NCBI GenBank assembly: GCA_022771245.1
Contig: JALFCH010000151.1
Location: forward strand, 1 to 57,242
DNA: 57,242 bases
Origin: Rikenellaceae bacterium
Lineage (GTDB): Bacteria; Bacteroidota; Bacteroidia; Bacteroidales; UBA932
Reading direction: 5' to 3'
Positions 1 through 9,337 of the stretch are shown here, in pieces; the stretch's first letter is position 1; the number at the start of each line of letters is the position of its first letter. Both the position numbers and the translations under genes were made by a program. A model generated the notes under the pieces. The model saw only the letters and a program-made list of their open reading frames with translations. It searched no databases and had not been told where the DNA came from.

Positions 1-1508
1 TTGAAATCGAAGGACATCTGAAGCAGTTCTTCAGGCTTGAGACCTGCACACCAGCAGGTGATGTCATATCCCTGGAAACTGAACTGGGTGGGTTCTGTGC
101 CCATCAGCGCCCGATAGGCTTTCACAAATTCTATGGTATTCGGATTGTCGTAATCAATCCAGTATGCAAGACTTACGTGGAGATTGTTGTCGTGCAGATT
201 GGCGACTTCCAGGTCAAAACTTCTCACTTTGGATGTGCAGTAGATCTCCACCTTATTGTTTTCGTGTGAGAGCAGGTTGACGTTTCTGATCACATCGTTT
301 ACAAATGCTTCGTTTTCGGATGCTATGAGGAAACGTGTAATCTTCCCCTCGGGACAAACCTCTTTCCTGAACTTTTCAATTATGTCGCGGCCCTCCAGTA
401 TATTGTAACTTATCGTGCCATATTTTGTTTCAGTGAGGTTGAGAATGTTCACAAGTTCTTCCATACCGGATTCCTTCCTTGCACTCTTCTCCTTCACCAG
501 CACTATCCTGTCTCCTTCAGCCGTCTCTTGAATTAGCCACTGAATCAGGTCGGCGTACTGTACTGCGTGAGGGGTGGGTGCCTGAATGAGATTTCCGTAG
601 CGGGAAGTCAGCTGGGCTGCACGAGGGTCGAGGGGCGAAATGACCGGAGTCGTCCCTGCAATTTCGCAGGTGCGTGCAAGGTCATCCGGAGAAACAGGTC
701 CTATGATATAGTCAAAGTTTCTCAATTCCGTGGCCTTGAGCTGATCGGAGGAATCGAAGACCTTGAGTTGTACATCCATACCTTCAGAACTGATTTTCTT
801 AACAGCCATCAACACCCCGCTGTAGAAGTCGAATGAGGAAATGCTCGGATTGGCGCTCCTTGCCTTGAAAGGCAGCACCAGCGCGAGATTGAGCTGCTTT
901 TTCTTGAAGGTCAGGTGTGAATCTTCTTCGGGAATCCTGTCGTTTTCATCCGGAGTGAGCTCCGGCCTCTGACCGCTTTCTGTGGAGACCGTGTCCTGCA
1001 GTTGCTGAGGAACTGACACCTGTGCGTGATGCTTGGGAACGGAAGAAGTCCTTGCAGGTATTATCAATACGTCCCGCGACTTGATTTTGCCGTCCTTTAT
1101 GCCGTTTGCCTGAACAAGGTCTTCAACGCTCACCTTGAATTTTTCCGCAATGCTTTCAAGGGTGTCGAACCAGCGCACCACATAAGTCTCACTTTCTTGG
1201 GACTTTCTCTCTGCATTGCCTTTATTGTCCGGAACCGGTATCAGTATGATTGCATTTTTCCTCAGACCGGATTCCGTCAGCCCCGGATTGGCTGCCTGAA
1301 TGTCGGCAATGCTCACGCCATATACCTTGCTTATGGAATAGAGTGTCTGTTTCTCCAGCACCACGTGGGAATAGTAGATTTTTCCGTTCACCTTGACCTT
1401 CTCCCTCGAAACCGTCACTGGTGTGGGAGTGTAAGATTGAGCATACGAAGACGTCCCGGCCAGACACAGGCTCAAAGCCAAACCATATATGATTTTGCGT
1501 ATCTGCAT
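1..1508 (-). CDS. LysM-domain protein with periplasmic-binding-like C-terminal region (3' end truncated by window edge)
   Basis: Reverse-strand translation from the ATG at 1508 gives MQIRKIIYGLALSLCLAGTSSYAQ (signal peptide), then two LysM-like repeats (YYSHVVLEKQTLYSISKVYGVSIADIQAANPG; YVVRWFDTLESIAEKFKVSVEDLVQANG), then a PBP1-like region (LNLALVLPFKA...). No stop before position 1. Confidence 0.75.
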   Translation of the reverse strand, partial: MQIRKIIYGLALSLCLAGTSSYAQSYTPTPVTVSREKVKVNGKIYYSHVVLEKQTLYSISKVYGVSIADIQAANPGLTESGLRKNAIILIPVPDNKGNAERKSQESETYVVRWFDTLESIAEKFKVSVEDLVQANGIKDGKIKSRDVLIIPARTSSVPKHHAQVSVPQQLQDTVSTESGQRPELTPDENDRIPEEDSHLTFKKKQLNLALVLPFKARSANPSISSFDFYSGVLMAVKKISSEGMDVQLKVFDSSDQLKATELRNFDYIIGPVSPDDLARTCEIAGTTPVISPLDPRAAQLTSRYGNLIQAPTPHAVQYADLIQWLIQETAEGDRIVLVKEKSARKESGMEELVNILNLTETKYGTISYNILEGRDIIEKFRKEVCPEGKITRFLIASENEAFVNDVIRNVNLLSHENNKVEIYCTSKVRSFDLEVANLHDNNLHVSLAYWIDYDNPNTIEFVKAYRALMGTEPTQFSFQGYDITCWCAGLKPEELLQMSFDF

Positions 1509-1520
1509 TCTTAGTTCTTG

Positions 1521-2645
1521 TTAAAGTGATTTAATGAAAGAGACCAGTTGCTTTGCGAAGTTGTTCCACGAAAGTCTTTCTTTTTCTTTTCTTATGGCTG
1601 CTATGCAGTCCTCCTTCACCGAAGGATGGGAAAAATAGTGCCCTATGGCCGCTGCAATGGCCTGTGGACTGCACTGTTCTGACACGATTCCCGTGCCTCT
1701 CTCGCCGATTGTCTCCTTTAATCCTCCCACATCTGTCACTATCATAGGCACTTCGAAGTGGTACGAGACTGCGCTGATTCCGCTTTGGGTTGCTGAACGG
1801 TATGGCAGAACGGTCACATCGGCTGCTGAGAACCAGAGCGGCACTTCCTCATCGGGTATATAGTCCAGTTTCTTGAGTATCCGCAAGCCCGAATCCGGAA
1901 TTTCGTCAATCAGTTGACGGTATCTGTCAAAACTTCCATATGGCTCCCCGGCGATGGTAAGATGGTATTCCGGCCCCAGAAGTTTGAATGCCTCAAGCAG
2001 GATATCCAGTCCTTTGTATTCGCGTATCAGTCCGAAAAACAGGATGTTGCGCTTGTCGGTAGGAATGCCGAGACGGTGACAGGCTTCGTCTCTGTCTATC
2101 TTTTGTCCGAAATGAGAGTAGAGAGGGTGCTGTATGATGCTGTGAGGCCTGCTCCAGCCTAATTTGAGCAGATCTTGAGCAACCGCACCGCAGAGGGTAA
2201 CGGCTCCGTCCAGACCGGACAGAAAGTATCTGGTGAGCGGAGTGTCGAAAAAGCGTTGCTCGTGGGGGACAACGTTGTCCAAAATGCCCACCACCTTGCA
2301 GTTTTTCCTCAGTCTCCGGCAGACATAGCCCAGGGAAGGCCCGAACCAGGACATCCAGTAGCGTACAAGCAATACGTCCGGCCCCCATTCACGTATTTTT
2401 TCGGCGGCACGGACGTATGTTATCGGATTTGCCGTGTCCAGAACTGCCTCACTCGGAATCTTCTCCGCAGTGTCTTCCTCCGTGACATACTGTGTCTTGC
2501 CCGGGAAGAGCAGTTCAGGATACTGTCTTGAAAAATTGAATGCCTTCACCTCGTGCTGCTTCACCAGTTCCTTGTAAAGACAAGCATTGAACTGGGAAAT
2601 TCCTCCCCTGAAGGGATAGAAGCAGGACAGAATGGCTATCTTCAA
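1521..2645 (-). CDS. Glycosyltransferase, GT4-like
   Basis: 374 aa; N-terminal MKIAILSCFYPFRGGISQFN and C-terminal nucleotide-sugar-binding region (VPLWFSAADVTVLPYRSATQSGISAVSYHFEVPMIVTDVGGLKE). Confidence 0.85.
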   Translation of the reverse strand: MKIAILSCFYPFRGGISQFNACLYKELVKQHEVKAFNFSRQYPELLFPGKTQYVTEEDTAEKIPSEAVLDTANPITYVRAAEKIREWGPDVLLVRYWMSWFGPSLGYVCRRLRKNCKVVGILDNVVPHEQRFFDTPLTRYFLSGLDGAVTLCGAVAQDLLKLGWSRPHSIIQHPLYSHFGQKIDRDEACHRLGIPTDKRNILFFGLIREYKGLDILLEAFKLLGPEYHLTIAGEPYGSFDRYRQLIDEIPDSGLRILKKLDYIPDEEVPLWFSAADVTVLPYRSATQSGISAVSYHFEVPMIVTDVGGLKETIGERGTGIVSEQCSPQAIAAAIGHYFSHPSVKEDCIAAIRKEKERLSWNNFAKQLVSFIKSL

Positions 2646-2647
2646 AA

Positions 2648-3262
2648 TTATTTCTGGCTTTTGGTTGCGATGTACTCCTCGTTGAGTCCTGCGATGACTG
2701 CATCTGTGATGTCGAGGGTGGTGTCGGCGGTGATGACCGGAGCGCCTCCCTGGTTGGTGAGAATCATTGCATAGCCCATATCCTCGTTGTATTTGTCGAG
2801 CCAGGTCTTGATTGCGTCAGCAAGCTGGTTCATCATCACAATCTGCTCTTCCTGAATCTCTGCCTGTTTCTGCTGGGCATAAGCATTGAAGTCTTCCTGA
2901 GCCTTCTGGAGCTTCTGTCCGTTTACCTCCGCAACTGATCTGGTCATAAGACCCTTGTTCATCTTGTCCTGATAGTCGGCAATGTCCTTTTCCAGTTTCT
3001 TGCCCCTGCGGTTGATTTCGGCCTGAATGTTCTGGACCTTGGTCTCAACTACAGACCTCTTGTCGTTGGCCATATCATATTCCTGAAGAATCCTGTCCAA
3101 TTCCACATAGACGATTTCTCCGGCGTGGGCCTCTCTTTCCTCGGCAGCGGCCTGTGGTCTTTCGGCAGCTTTTCCGTTCTTGATTGAAATGATGCCGAAT
3201 GAAACGGCAGCAGCAAGGGCAATAACACTGATAATCAGAGTTATAATGTCGATTTTTTTCAT
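2648..3262 (-). CDS. OmpH/Skp-family periplasmic chaperone-like protein
   Basis: 204 aa, N-terminal TM segment followed by a Skp-like coiled coil (YVELDRILQEYDMANDKRSVVETKVQNIQAEINRRGKKLEKDIADYQDKMNKG). Confidence 0.8.
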   Translation of the reverse strand: MKKIDIITLIISVIALAAAVSFGIISIKNGKAAERPQAAAEEREAHAGEIVYVELDRILQEYDMANDKRSVVETKVQNIQAEINRRGKKLEKDIADYQDKMNKGLMTRSVAEVNGQKLQKAQEDFNAYAQQKQAEIQEEQIVMMNQLADAIKTWLDKYNEDMGYAMILTNQGGAPVITADTTLDITDAVIAGLNEEYIATKSQK

Positions 3263-3429
3263 TTGTAATTATTGTTAATTGTTATTGTTCAAACCCAAAA
3301 TAAGCCTTGGATTACCTATGGAACAATTCCGCAGCAACCGATATGGCCATAATTCTGCAAATATAGGTATTTTTTATCTATAAATATGAGCGCATTATGC
3401 AACTTAATAAAGTTAATGCGGGAAAAGTC

Positions 3430-4143
3430 TTATCTGAGGCAGTCCAGATAGGTGCGTATGGTCTTTTCCAGACCCCAATAGAGGGCATCGCAGATGATGG
3501 CGTGGCCTATTGAGACTTCATCGGTCCAAGGGATTTGCTGAACGAACCAGCGCAGGTTTTCGGAGTCGAGGTCGTGACCGGCGTTGAGGCCGAGTTTGCA
3601 TTCGCGTGCTGCAACGGCTGCTTCGTAGTAGGGCTTAATGGCTTTTTCCGGTGAAAGAACATAGTCTTCTGCATATCCTGCCGTGTAGAGTTCCACCCTG
3701 TCGCAACCGCAAAGTGCCGCGCCTTCGACCATCTTGGGCTTAGGGTCCACGAAAATGGAAGTCCTTATGCCCAGTCGCTTGAACTCGGTGCAGATTTCCG
3801 TGAGGAAAGACCTGTGGTCCAATGTGTTCCATCCAGCATTGGAGGTCAGGGCATCCGGGGCGTCCGGCACGAGTGTTACCTGTGCAGGCCGCACTTCCTC
3901 CACCAGCGAGATAAAACTCGGGATGGGATTGCCCTCGATGTTCAGTTCTGTCTTTATCAAAGGCTTTATAGCCCTCACATCGGCGTATCTTATATGTCTT
4001 TCGTCAGGTCTGGGATGTACCGTAATGCCTTCTGCTCCAAAGGCTTCGCAATCCAGGGCAGCCTTCAGCACATCCGGTCTGTTTCCCCCTCGGGAATTGC
4101 GCAGAGTTGCGAATTTGTTGATGTTGACACTTAATCTTGTCAT
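3430..4143 (-). CDS. pdxJ: Pyridoxine 5'-phosphate synthase
   Basis: MTRLSVNINKFATLRNSRGGNRPDVLKAALDCEAFGAEGITVHPRPDERHI and GLNAGHDLDSEN are PdxJ signatures; internal Met chosen as start. Confidence 0.95.
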   Translation of the reverse strand: MTRLSVNINKFATLRNSRGGNRPDVLKAALDCEAFGAEGITVHPRPDERHIRYADVRAIKPLIKTELNIEGNPIPSFISLVEEVRPAQVTLVPDAPDALTSNAGWNTLDHRSFLTEICTEFKRLGIRTSIFVDPKPKMVEGAALCGCDRVELYTAGYAEDYVLSPEKAIKPYYEAAVAARECKLGLNAGHDLDSENLRWFVQQIPWTDEVSIGHAIICDALYWGLEKTIRTYLDCLR

Positions 4144-4275
4144 AATGCTTTCTCCTTTCAAGCTGCAAAAATATGCATAATTGTCAGAAACTTGTCAAAA
4201 TTTCCTAATTTTGTGCGATTGTGTCGATGGGGCCCGTCAGGTGTCGGGATATATGGACGCAATATATGAGAGATT

Positions 4276-5103
4276 ATGACAGCCATTTTATATAGAAACA
4301 GGGAACTGGTGCAATCAGAAGCCTTTGTGCGTTTTGAAAGCAGCCTGAGGGACAGGGGAATGGAACTCAAAGTTCTGCCTCTGGACAAGCTCGCGGCTGA
4401 AGGCGGGGTTGAGCTCGAGGGAGTGAAACTCATTCTCAGCGCAGGTGGGGACGGAACCTTCCTTTCGGCAGCCAGATATGCTTCCGTGAGGGGAATCCCG
4501 GTGCTCGGCGTGAATATGGGCAGGGTAGGCTTCCTGTCGGAGAACCGTCCTGAGGACGTGGTGCAGGCTCTTGAGGAGGGGAATCTGGAAGTGGAGGAAT
4601 GTCCTATGCTCACGGCCACGGTGCGGCAGAACGGCAAGGAAAAGACTTTTGTCGCCTTGAATGAAATCACCGTGCACCGTCAGGGAGCTGCAATGCTGGG
4701 AGTTGAGGTGAAAGTGGGGGAGAATGCTCTTCCGACCTATTGGGCTGACGGACTGATAGTTGCAACATCCCTGGGCTCTACGGCCTATTCGCTCAGCGCA
4801 GGCGGTCCGATAGCCTTTCCCGGGTCTGGGGTGCTTATGCTCACTCCTATTGCCCCGCACAACCTGAACGTGCGCCCGCTCATCATTCCCCTGAACAATT
4901 CAGTCCGTATGAAATTCCACTCCAGGGACAGTCAGGTGGTGTTTTCGGCGGATAACGTGAACTTCAATATGGAGGCCGATGCGGAAGTTTCAGTCTCTTT
5001 GGCAGGATTTTCGCTAAAGCGGGTCCGCCTCTGCAAATCCAATTTCGTGAATGCTCTCACAAGCAAGCTCCATTGGGGCGAGGATATCAGAAACAGTCAT
5101 TGA
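4276..5103 (+). CDS. nadK: NAD kinase
   Basis: GGDGTFLSAAR, NMGRVGFLSE and the DGLIVATSLGSTAYSLSAGGP motifs. Confidence 0.95.
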   Translation: MTAILYRNRELVQSEAFVRFESSLRDRGMELKVLPLDKLAAEGGVELEGVKLILSAGGDGTFLSAARYASVRGIPVLGVNMGRVGFLSENRPEDVVQALEEGNLEVEECPMLTATVRQNGKEKTFVALNEITVHRQGAAMLGVEVKVGENALPTYWADGLIVATSLGSTAYSLSAGGPIAFPGSGVLMLTPIAPHNLNVRPLIIPLNNSVRMKFHSRDSQVVFSADNVNFNMEADAEVSVSLAGFSLKRVRLCKSNFVNALTSKLHWGEDIRNSH

Positions 5104-5109
5104 ATTTTT

Positions 5110-5832
5110 ATGAACCAGGAAAACAGAACACCGGTACACGTGTCCATAATAATGGACGGCAACGGAAGATGGGCGAAGGCCCGTGGCAAGGAACGCATCT
5201 ACGGACATTTCGAAGGAGTCGAATCCGTCAGGGCCTGCACTGAAGCCAGCGTGGAGGAAGGAGTCAAATATCTTTCGCTGTATGCCTTTTCGGAAGAGAA
5301 CTGGAACCGCCCGGAGGACGAAGTGGTGGGACTTATGTCATTGATGGCCAAATGTATGGCAAATGAACTCCCGACCTTTATGAAAAACGGGGTGAAATTC
5401 GTGGTGCTGGGCAATCTGGACCGTCTGGATGCCGAACTCCACGCCGAAATAAACCGTTGTATGGAGCTTACCTCGGCAAATGACCGTCTCACACTCATCC
5501 TTTTCCTGAGCTATTCCGGCAAATGGGACATACACCAGGCCGCGAAGAGGATGGTTGCAGATGCCCTCGCATCCCCCGAAGCTGCTGAAAAAATCCTGAA
5601 TTCCGGTCTGTCTGTCTTCGATGAATATCTCGTGACAGCGGGTATCCCGGACCCTGACCTGATCATCCGCACTTCCGGTGAAACCCGTCTGAGCAATTAC
5701 CTTTTGTGGCAGGCAGCCTATTCAGAATTCCTCTTTGTGGACACTCTGTGGCCCGATTTCCGCAAACCTGAGTTCCGTCAGGCGCTCAAAGCTTATGCTT
5801 CCCGTGACCGACGCTATGGTAAAGTGAAATAA
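5110..5832 (+). CDS. uppS: Isoprenyl transferase (undecaprenyl diphosphate synthase)
   Basis: MDGNGRWAKARG, GHFEGVESVR and PDPDLIIRTSGETRLSNYLLWQAAYSEF motifs. Confidence 0.95.
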   Translation: MNQENRTPVHVSIIMDGNGRWAKARGKERIYGHFEGVESVRACTEASVEEGVKYLSLYAFSEENWNRPEDEVVGLMSLMAKCMANELPTFMKNGVKFVVLGNLDRLDAELHAEINRCMELTSANDRLTLILFLSYSGKWDIHQAAKRMVADALASPEAAEKILNSGLSVFDEYLVTAGIPDPDLIIRTSGETRLSNYLLWQAAYSEFLFVDTLWPDFRKPEFRQALKAYASRDRRYGKVK

Positions 5833-5838
5833 TTTGTC

Positions 5839-5846
5839 TATATTTG
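5839..5846 (+). promoter_or_regulatory. Bacteroidota-type -7 box (TATATTTG) upstream of bamA
   Basis: TATATTTG matches the TAnnTTTG consensus; about 72 nt upstream of the proposed start. Confidence 0.4.
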
Positions 5847-5918
5847 CAGGTTGCTTTGCCTTTGCGGCGGCTTGGACTGGCGGAAGGCGTGTTAGGAATT
5901 CAGAATATTGAACGACAG

Positions 5919-8510
5919 ATGACTATAAGATTGAGAGTTTTCTCCTGTTTGGTGTTGCTGCTGGTTCTGTCAACCATTAAGGCAGTTGCACAGTCCGATG
6001 TGATGGTGGATTACAACAACCCGCGAACCTATGTGGTGGGAGGTGTCACCGTCGAAAACAACAACTACATACACAAGGACCAGATAATCCAGGTCAGCGG
6101 ACTCCGCAAGGGTATGGAAGTGACTGTGCCAGGCGAGTTCTTTTCGCAGATGATTGACAAGATCTGGAGCAGACGCTATTTTGAGGATGTTTCAGTCTCG
6201 ATTGATTCACTCTGTCCCACAAGAGATACTGCATTTTTCAAAATCCGTGTTCAGGAACGTCCGAGAGTCTCCGCGTGGACCTTTTCAGGCATAAAGAGCG
6301 GTGACCAGAAGGACCTTAAGGAAAGGCTCAACCTCAAGCAGGGAGGAGTTTTTTCCGAATATGTGGAAAAAACATCCATAGACATCATTAAGCGTTTCTA
6401 CGATGAAAAAGGTTACAACAACGCGGAGGTTGTCGTGATGACCAAGAAGGACACCGCCGTGGCAGGAGCCATAAGGGTGAACTTCCACATTGACCGCAAG
6501 GAAAGGGTGAGAATCAAGAAGGTGGATTTCGGAGGACCGTACGAGAACATCAAGGAATACAAGCTCGTCAAGAGTATGGACAAGACCAGGGACTGGCGAC
6601 TCCAGAATTTCTTCAAGTCCAAGAAATTCAATGAAAAAGAATATCAGAACGACAAGCGCGGGCTCATCGAGGCCTTCAACGAGGCCGGTTACAGGGATGC
6701 CCGTCTGCTCAGCGATACTGTCTATTTCATCGAGCCCGGCAAACTGAAGGTAGAACTCAAGGTGGACCAGGGAAAGAGATACTATTTCAGAAATATCACC
6801 TGGACCGGAAATTCCGTCTATACCGCCGAAACCCTGAACGAGATACTTCAGATCAAGAAGGGCGATGTCTATGACGTGATTACTATGCAGAAGCGTCTGT
6901 TCGGAGGTGGAAAGCAGAATGAATACGATGTGTCCAAGTTATATAGAGACAACGGTTACCTCTTCTTCAACATCCAGCCCGTGGAACTTGCCGTGGCTGG
7001 CGACTCCGTGGATGTGGAAATGAGAGTGGTTGAGGGCAAGCAGGCCATATTGAACAATATCATCATCAACGGAAACGACCTCACCAACGAAAGGGTGGTC
7101 CGCCGTCAGGTATTCACCCGTCCGGGCTATCTCTTCTCCCAGTCGGATTTCGAGAGATCCATCAGGGAAATAGCCTCAATGGGACAGTTCGACCCTGAGT
7201 CCATCACCGACCCGAACAAGGGCTATTCCATCATCCCCAACCAGATGAACAACACCGTGGACATAGTCTATAATGTCACGGAGAAACCATCCAGCCAGCT
7301 GGAACTCTCCGGAGGATGGGGAGGAAACACATTCGTGGCCACGGTTGGAGTGAGCTTCAACAACTTCTCCACCCGCCGTTTCTTCGACAAGACCGCGTGG
7401 AGGCCTGTGCCCCTCGGAGATGCCCAGAACCTCGCTTTCAGGTTCCAGACCAACGGTACCTACTACACCTCGCTTTCGGCCAGCTTCTCCGAGCCGTGGC
7501 TCTTCGGAAAGAAACCGACTTCGCTTAATCTGAGCCTCTACTACACACGTCAGACCAACTCCTACCTCGCCTTCAACATCCTGAACAACGACCAGTTTAT
7601 GGAGGTTTACGGTTTCGCGGCAGGTCTGGGTACCCGTCTGAAATGGCCGGACAACTATTTCGTCCTGTACAACCAGCTCAGCTGGCAGACCTACAAACTT
7701 CAGGACTGGCAGTACAACTTCCTGTTCAACACAGGTATATCGCACAACTTCAACTGGCTCATAAGCCTTTCGAGAAATTCCACCGACCAGCAGATTTATC
7801 CTCGTCAGGGTTCGGATTTCTCCTTCTCCCTGCAGCTCACTCCGCCATACTCCCTCTTCCGCAAGACCGGTCTGAAGGGCTATGACGACGAAGGCAACCC
7901 TGTGATGGCATCCAACTGGAAGGAAATCAACTATAACCTCTATTCATCCGAGGACAGATACAAGTGGATTGAGTACCACAAATGGCAGTTCAAGGGTTCC
8001 ATCTACACCAAGCTCGTGGGCGACCTCGTCCTGATGGCAAGGGTGCAGTTCGGTTACCTCGGCTACTATAACAGAAACTGGGGCTATTCTCCATTCGAGG
8101 GCTTCCGCGTGGGTGGTGACGGTATGTCCGGTTACGATACCTACGGTTCCGACATCATTTCCCTCCGAGGATATGAGAACTACTCCCTCACTCCGACCAG
8201 CACCTCGCAGTACAACACCTCAGGCAACTATTACTCCGGTAACGTTTACGACAAATTCACTGTCGAGTTGCGTTATCCTGTGGTGCTCCAGCCGCAATCG
8301 ACCATCTATGTGCTGGGCTTCCTGGAGGCCGGTAACTGCTGGGCTGACATCAGAAATTTCAATCCTTTCCAGGTCAAGAGGTCTGCCGGTGTGGGCGTGA
8401 GGGTATTCCTGCCTATGATCGGACTCCTCGGTGTGGACTGGGGATGGGGATTTGACGATCCTGTGAACGGAAAGAGCCAGTTCCACTTCGTAATAGGACA
8501 GCAGTTCTGA
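5919..8510 (+). CDS. bamA: Outer membrane protein assembly factor BamA
   Basis: Signal peptide (MTIRLRVFSCLVLLLVLSTIKAVAQ), POTRA repeats, C-terminal beta barrel with VRVFLPMIGLLGVDWGWGFD and terminal FVIGQQF. Confidence 0.95.
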   Translation: MTIRLRVFSCLVLLLVLSTIKAVAQSDVMVDYNNPRTYVVGGVTVENNNYIHKDQIIQVSGLRKGMEVTVPGEFFSQMIDKIWSRRYFEDVSVSIDSLCPTRDTAFFKIRVQERPRVSAWTFSGIKSGDQKDLKERLNLKQGGVFSEYVEKTSIDIIKRFYDEKGYNNAEVVVMTKKDTAVAGAIRVNFHIDRKERVRIKKVDFGGPYENIKEYKLVKSMDKTRDWRLQNFFKSKKFNEKEYQNDKRGLIEAFNEAGYRDARLLSDTVYFIEPGKLKVELKVDQGKRYYFRNITWTGNSVYTAETLNEILQIKKGDVYDVITMQKRLFGGGKQNEYDVSKLYRDNGYLFFNIQPVELAVAGDSVDVEMRVVEGKQAILNNIIINGNDLTNERVVRRQVFTRPGYLFSQSDFERSIREIASMGQFDPESITDPNKGYSIIPNQMNNTVDIVYNVTEKPSSQLELSGGWGGNTFVATVGVSFNNFSTRRFFDKTAWRPVPLGDAQNLAFRFQTNGTYYTSLSASFSEPWLFGKKPTSLNLSLYYTRQTNSYLAFNILNNDQFMEVYGFAAGLGTRLKWPDNYFVLYNQLSWQTYKLQDWQYNFLFNTGISHNFNWLISLSRNSTDQQIYPRQGSDFSFSLQLTPPYSLFRKTGLKGYDDEGNPVMASNWKEINYNLYSSEDRYKWIEYHKWQFKGSIYTKLVGDLVLMARVQFGYLGYYNRNWGYSPFEGFRVGGDGMSGYDTYGSDIISLRGYENYSLTPTSTSQYNTSGNYYSGNVYDKFTVELRYPVVLQPQSTIYVLGFLEAGNCWADIRNFNPFQVKRSAGVGVRVFLPMIGLLGVDWGWGFDDPVNGKSQFHFVIGQQF

Positions 8511-8578
8511 TAGATTGGTTCAATAATTGTTATGGAGCACCCCGGTTTTCATTTTCAAGGAAAATTAAATTAACAGAT

Positions 8579-9148
8579 ATGAAAAAGATTCTAACGATTT
8601 GTGCCGCCCTCTTCGTTGCGGCTTCCGCATTTGCCCAGACCAAAACTGGCTATGTGAACACCACCGAACTCATTCAGCTCCAGCCGGCTATGGACACTGT
8701 CCGTACTCAACTTGAGAGCGCTCAGAAGGAAACCTACGAGACCTATCAGGCTATGATTGAGGAGTATCAGACCAAGGCTACCACTTTCCAGCAGAAACAG
8801 GCATCCTGGACTCCTGCCATCAAGGAAAGCAAGCAGAAGGAACTCAATGAGATAGGCAACAGAATCCAGGAATTCGAGCAGTCTGCCAACCAGGATCTCC
8901 AGCAGATGCAGCAGGTTCTTCAGGCTCCTATCTACCAGAAGGTGAACGAAGAGATTCAGAAACTTGCAAAGGCAAAGGGACTGGCTATGGTATTCGATAT
9001 CGCTTCCGCTACCGTGCTTTACATCGATCCTGCCCAGAGCATCGACCTCACTCCTGAACTCAGGACAATACTCGGCATTCCTGAAGGTCGCACCCTTCAG
9101 TCTTTGCAGGAGGAACTTCAGGCTAAAGCTGCTGCCCAGCAGCAATAG
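8579..9148 (+). CDS. OmpH/Skp-family periplasmic chaperone
   Basis: Signal peptide then KTGYVNTTELIQLQPAMDTVRTQLESAQKE coiled coil; directly downstream of bamA, typical synteny. Confidence 0.9.
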   Translation: MKKILTICAALFVAASAFAQTKTGYVNTTELIQLQPAMDTVRTQLESAQKETYETYQAMIEEYQTKATTFQQKQASWTPAIKESKQKELNEIGNRIQEFEQSANQDLQQMQQVLQAPIYQKVNEEIQKLAKAKGLAMVFDIASATVLYIDPAQSIDLTPELRTILGIPEGRTLQSLQEELQAKAAAQQQ

Positions 9149-9272
9149 CAATAATTTGCAAAAAGGGTGATTTCTGCGTTACGCTCCTTGTCAAAATCCT
9201 CACAACCGAAAGGTTGCTCCGGTATTTGCCTGCGTTGCAAGCCTTGAAATCCCTCCTTTTATCAAATTATTG
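9149..9272. repeat. Intergenic inverted-repeat element (MITE/palindromic-repeat-like), about 124 bp
   Basis: Left arm CAATAATTTGCAAAAAGGGTGATTTC (from 9149) is nearly the reverse complement of the right arm GAAATCCCTCCTTTTATCAAATTATTG (ending 9272). Interior holds the hairpin CAACC-GAAA-GGTTG (9203-9216). Confidence 0.7.
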
Positions 9273-9337
9273 TAACAAGTGGAAATTACCACTTCCACCC
9301 ACGCCACAATAACACACTATATAACACTACATACATA

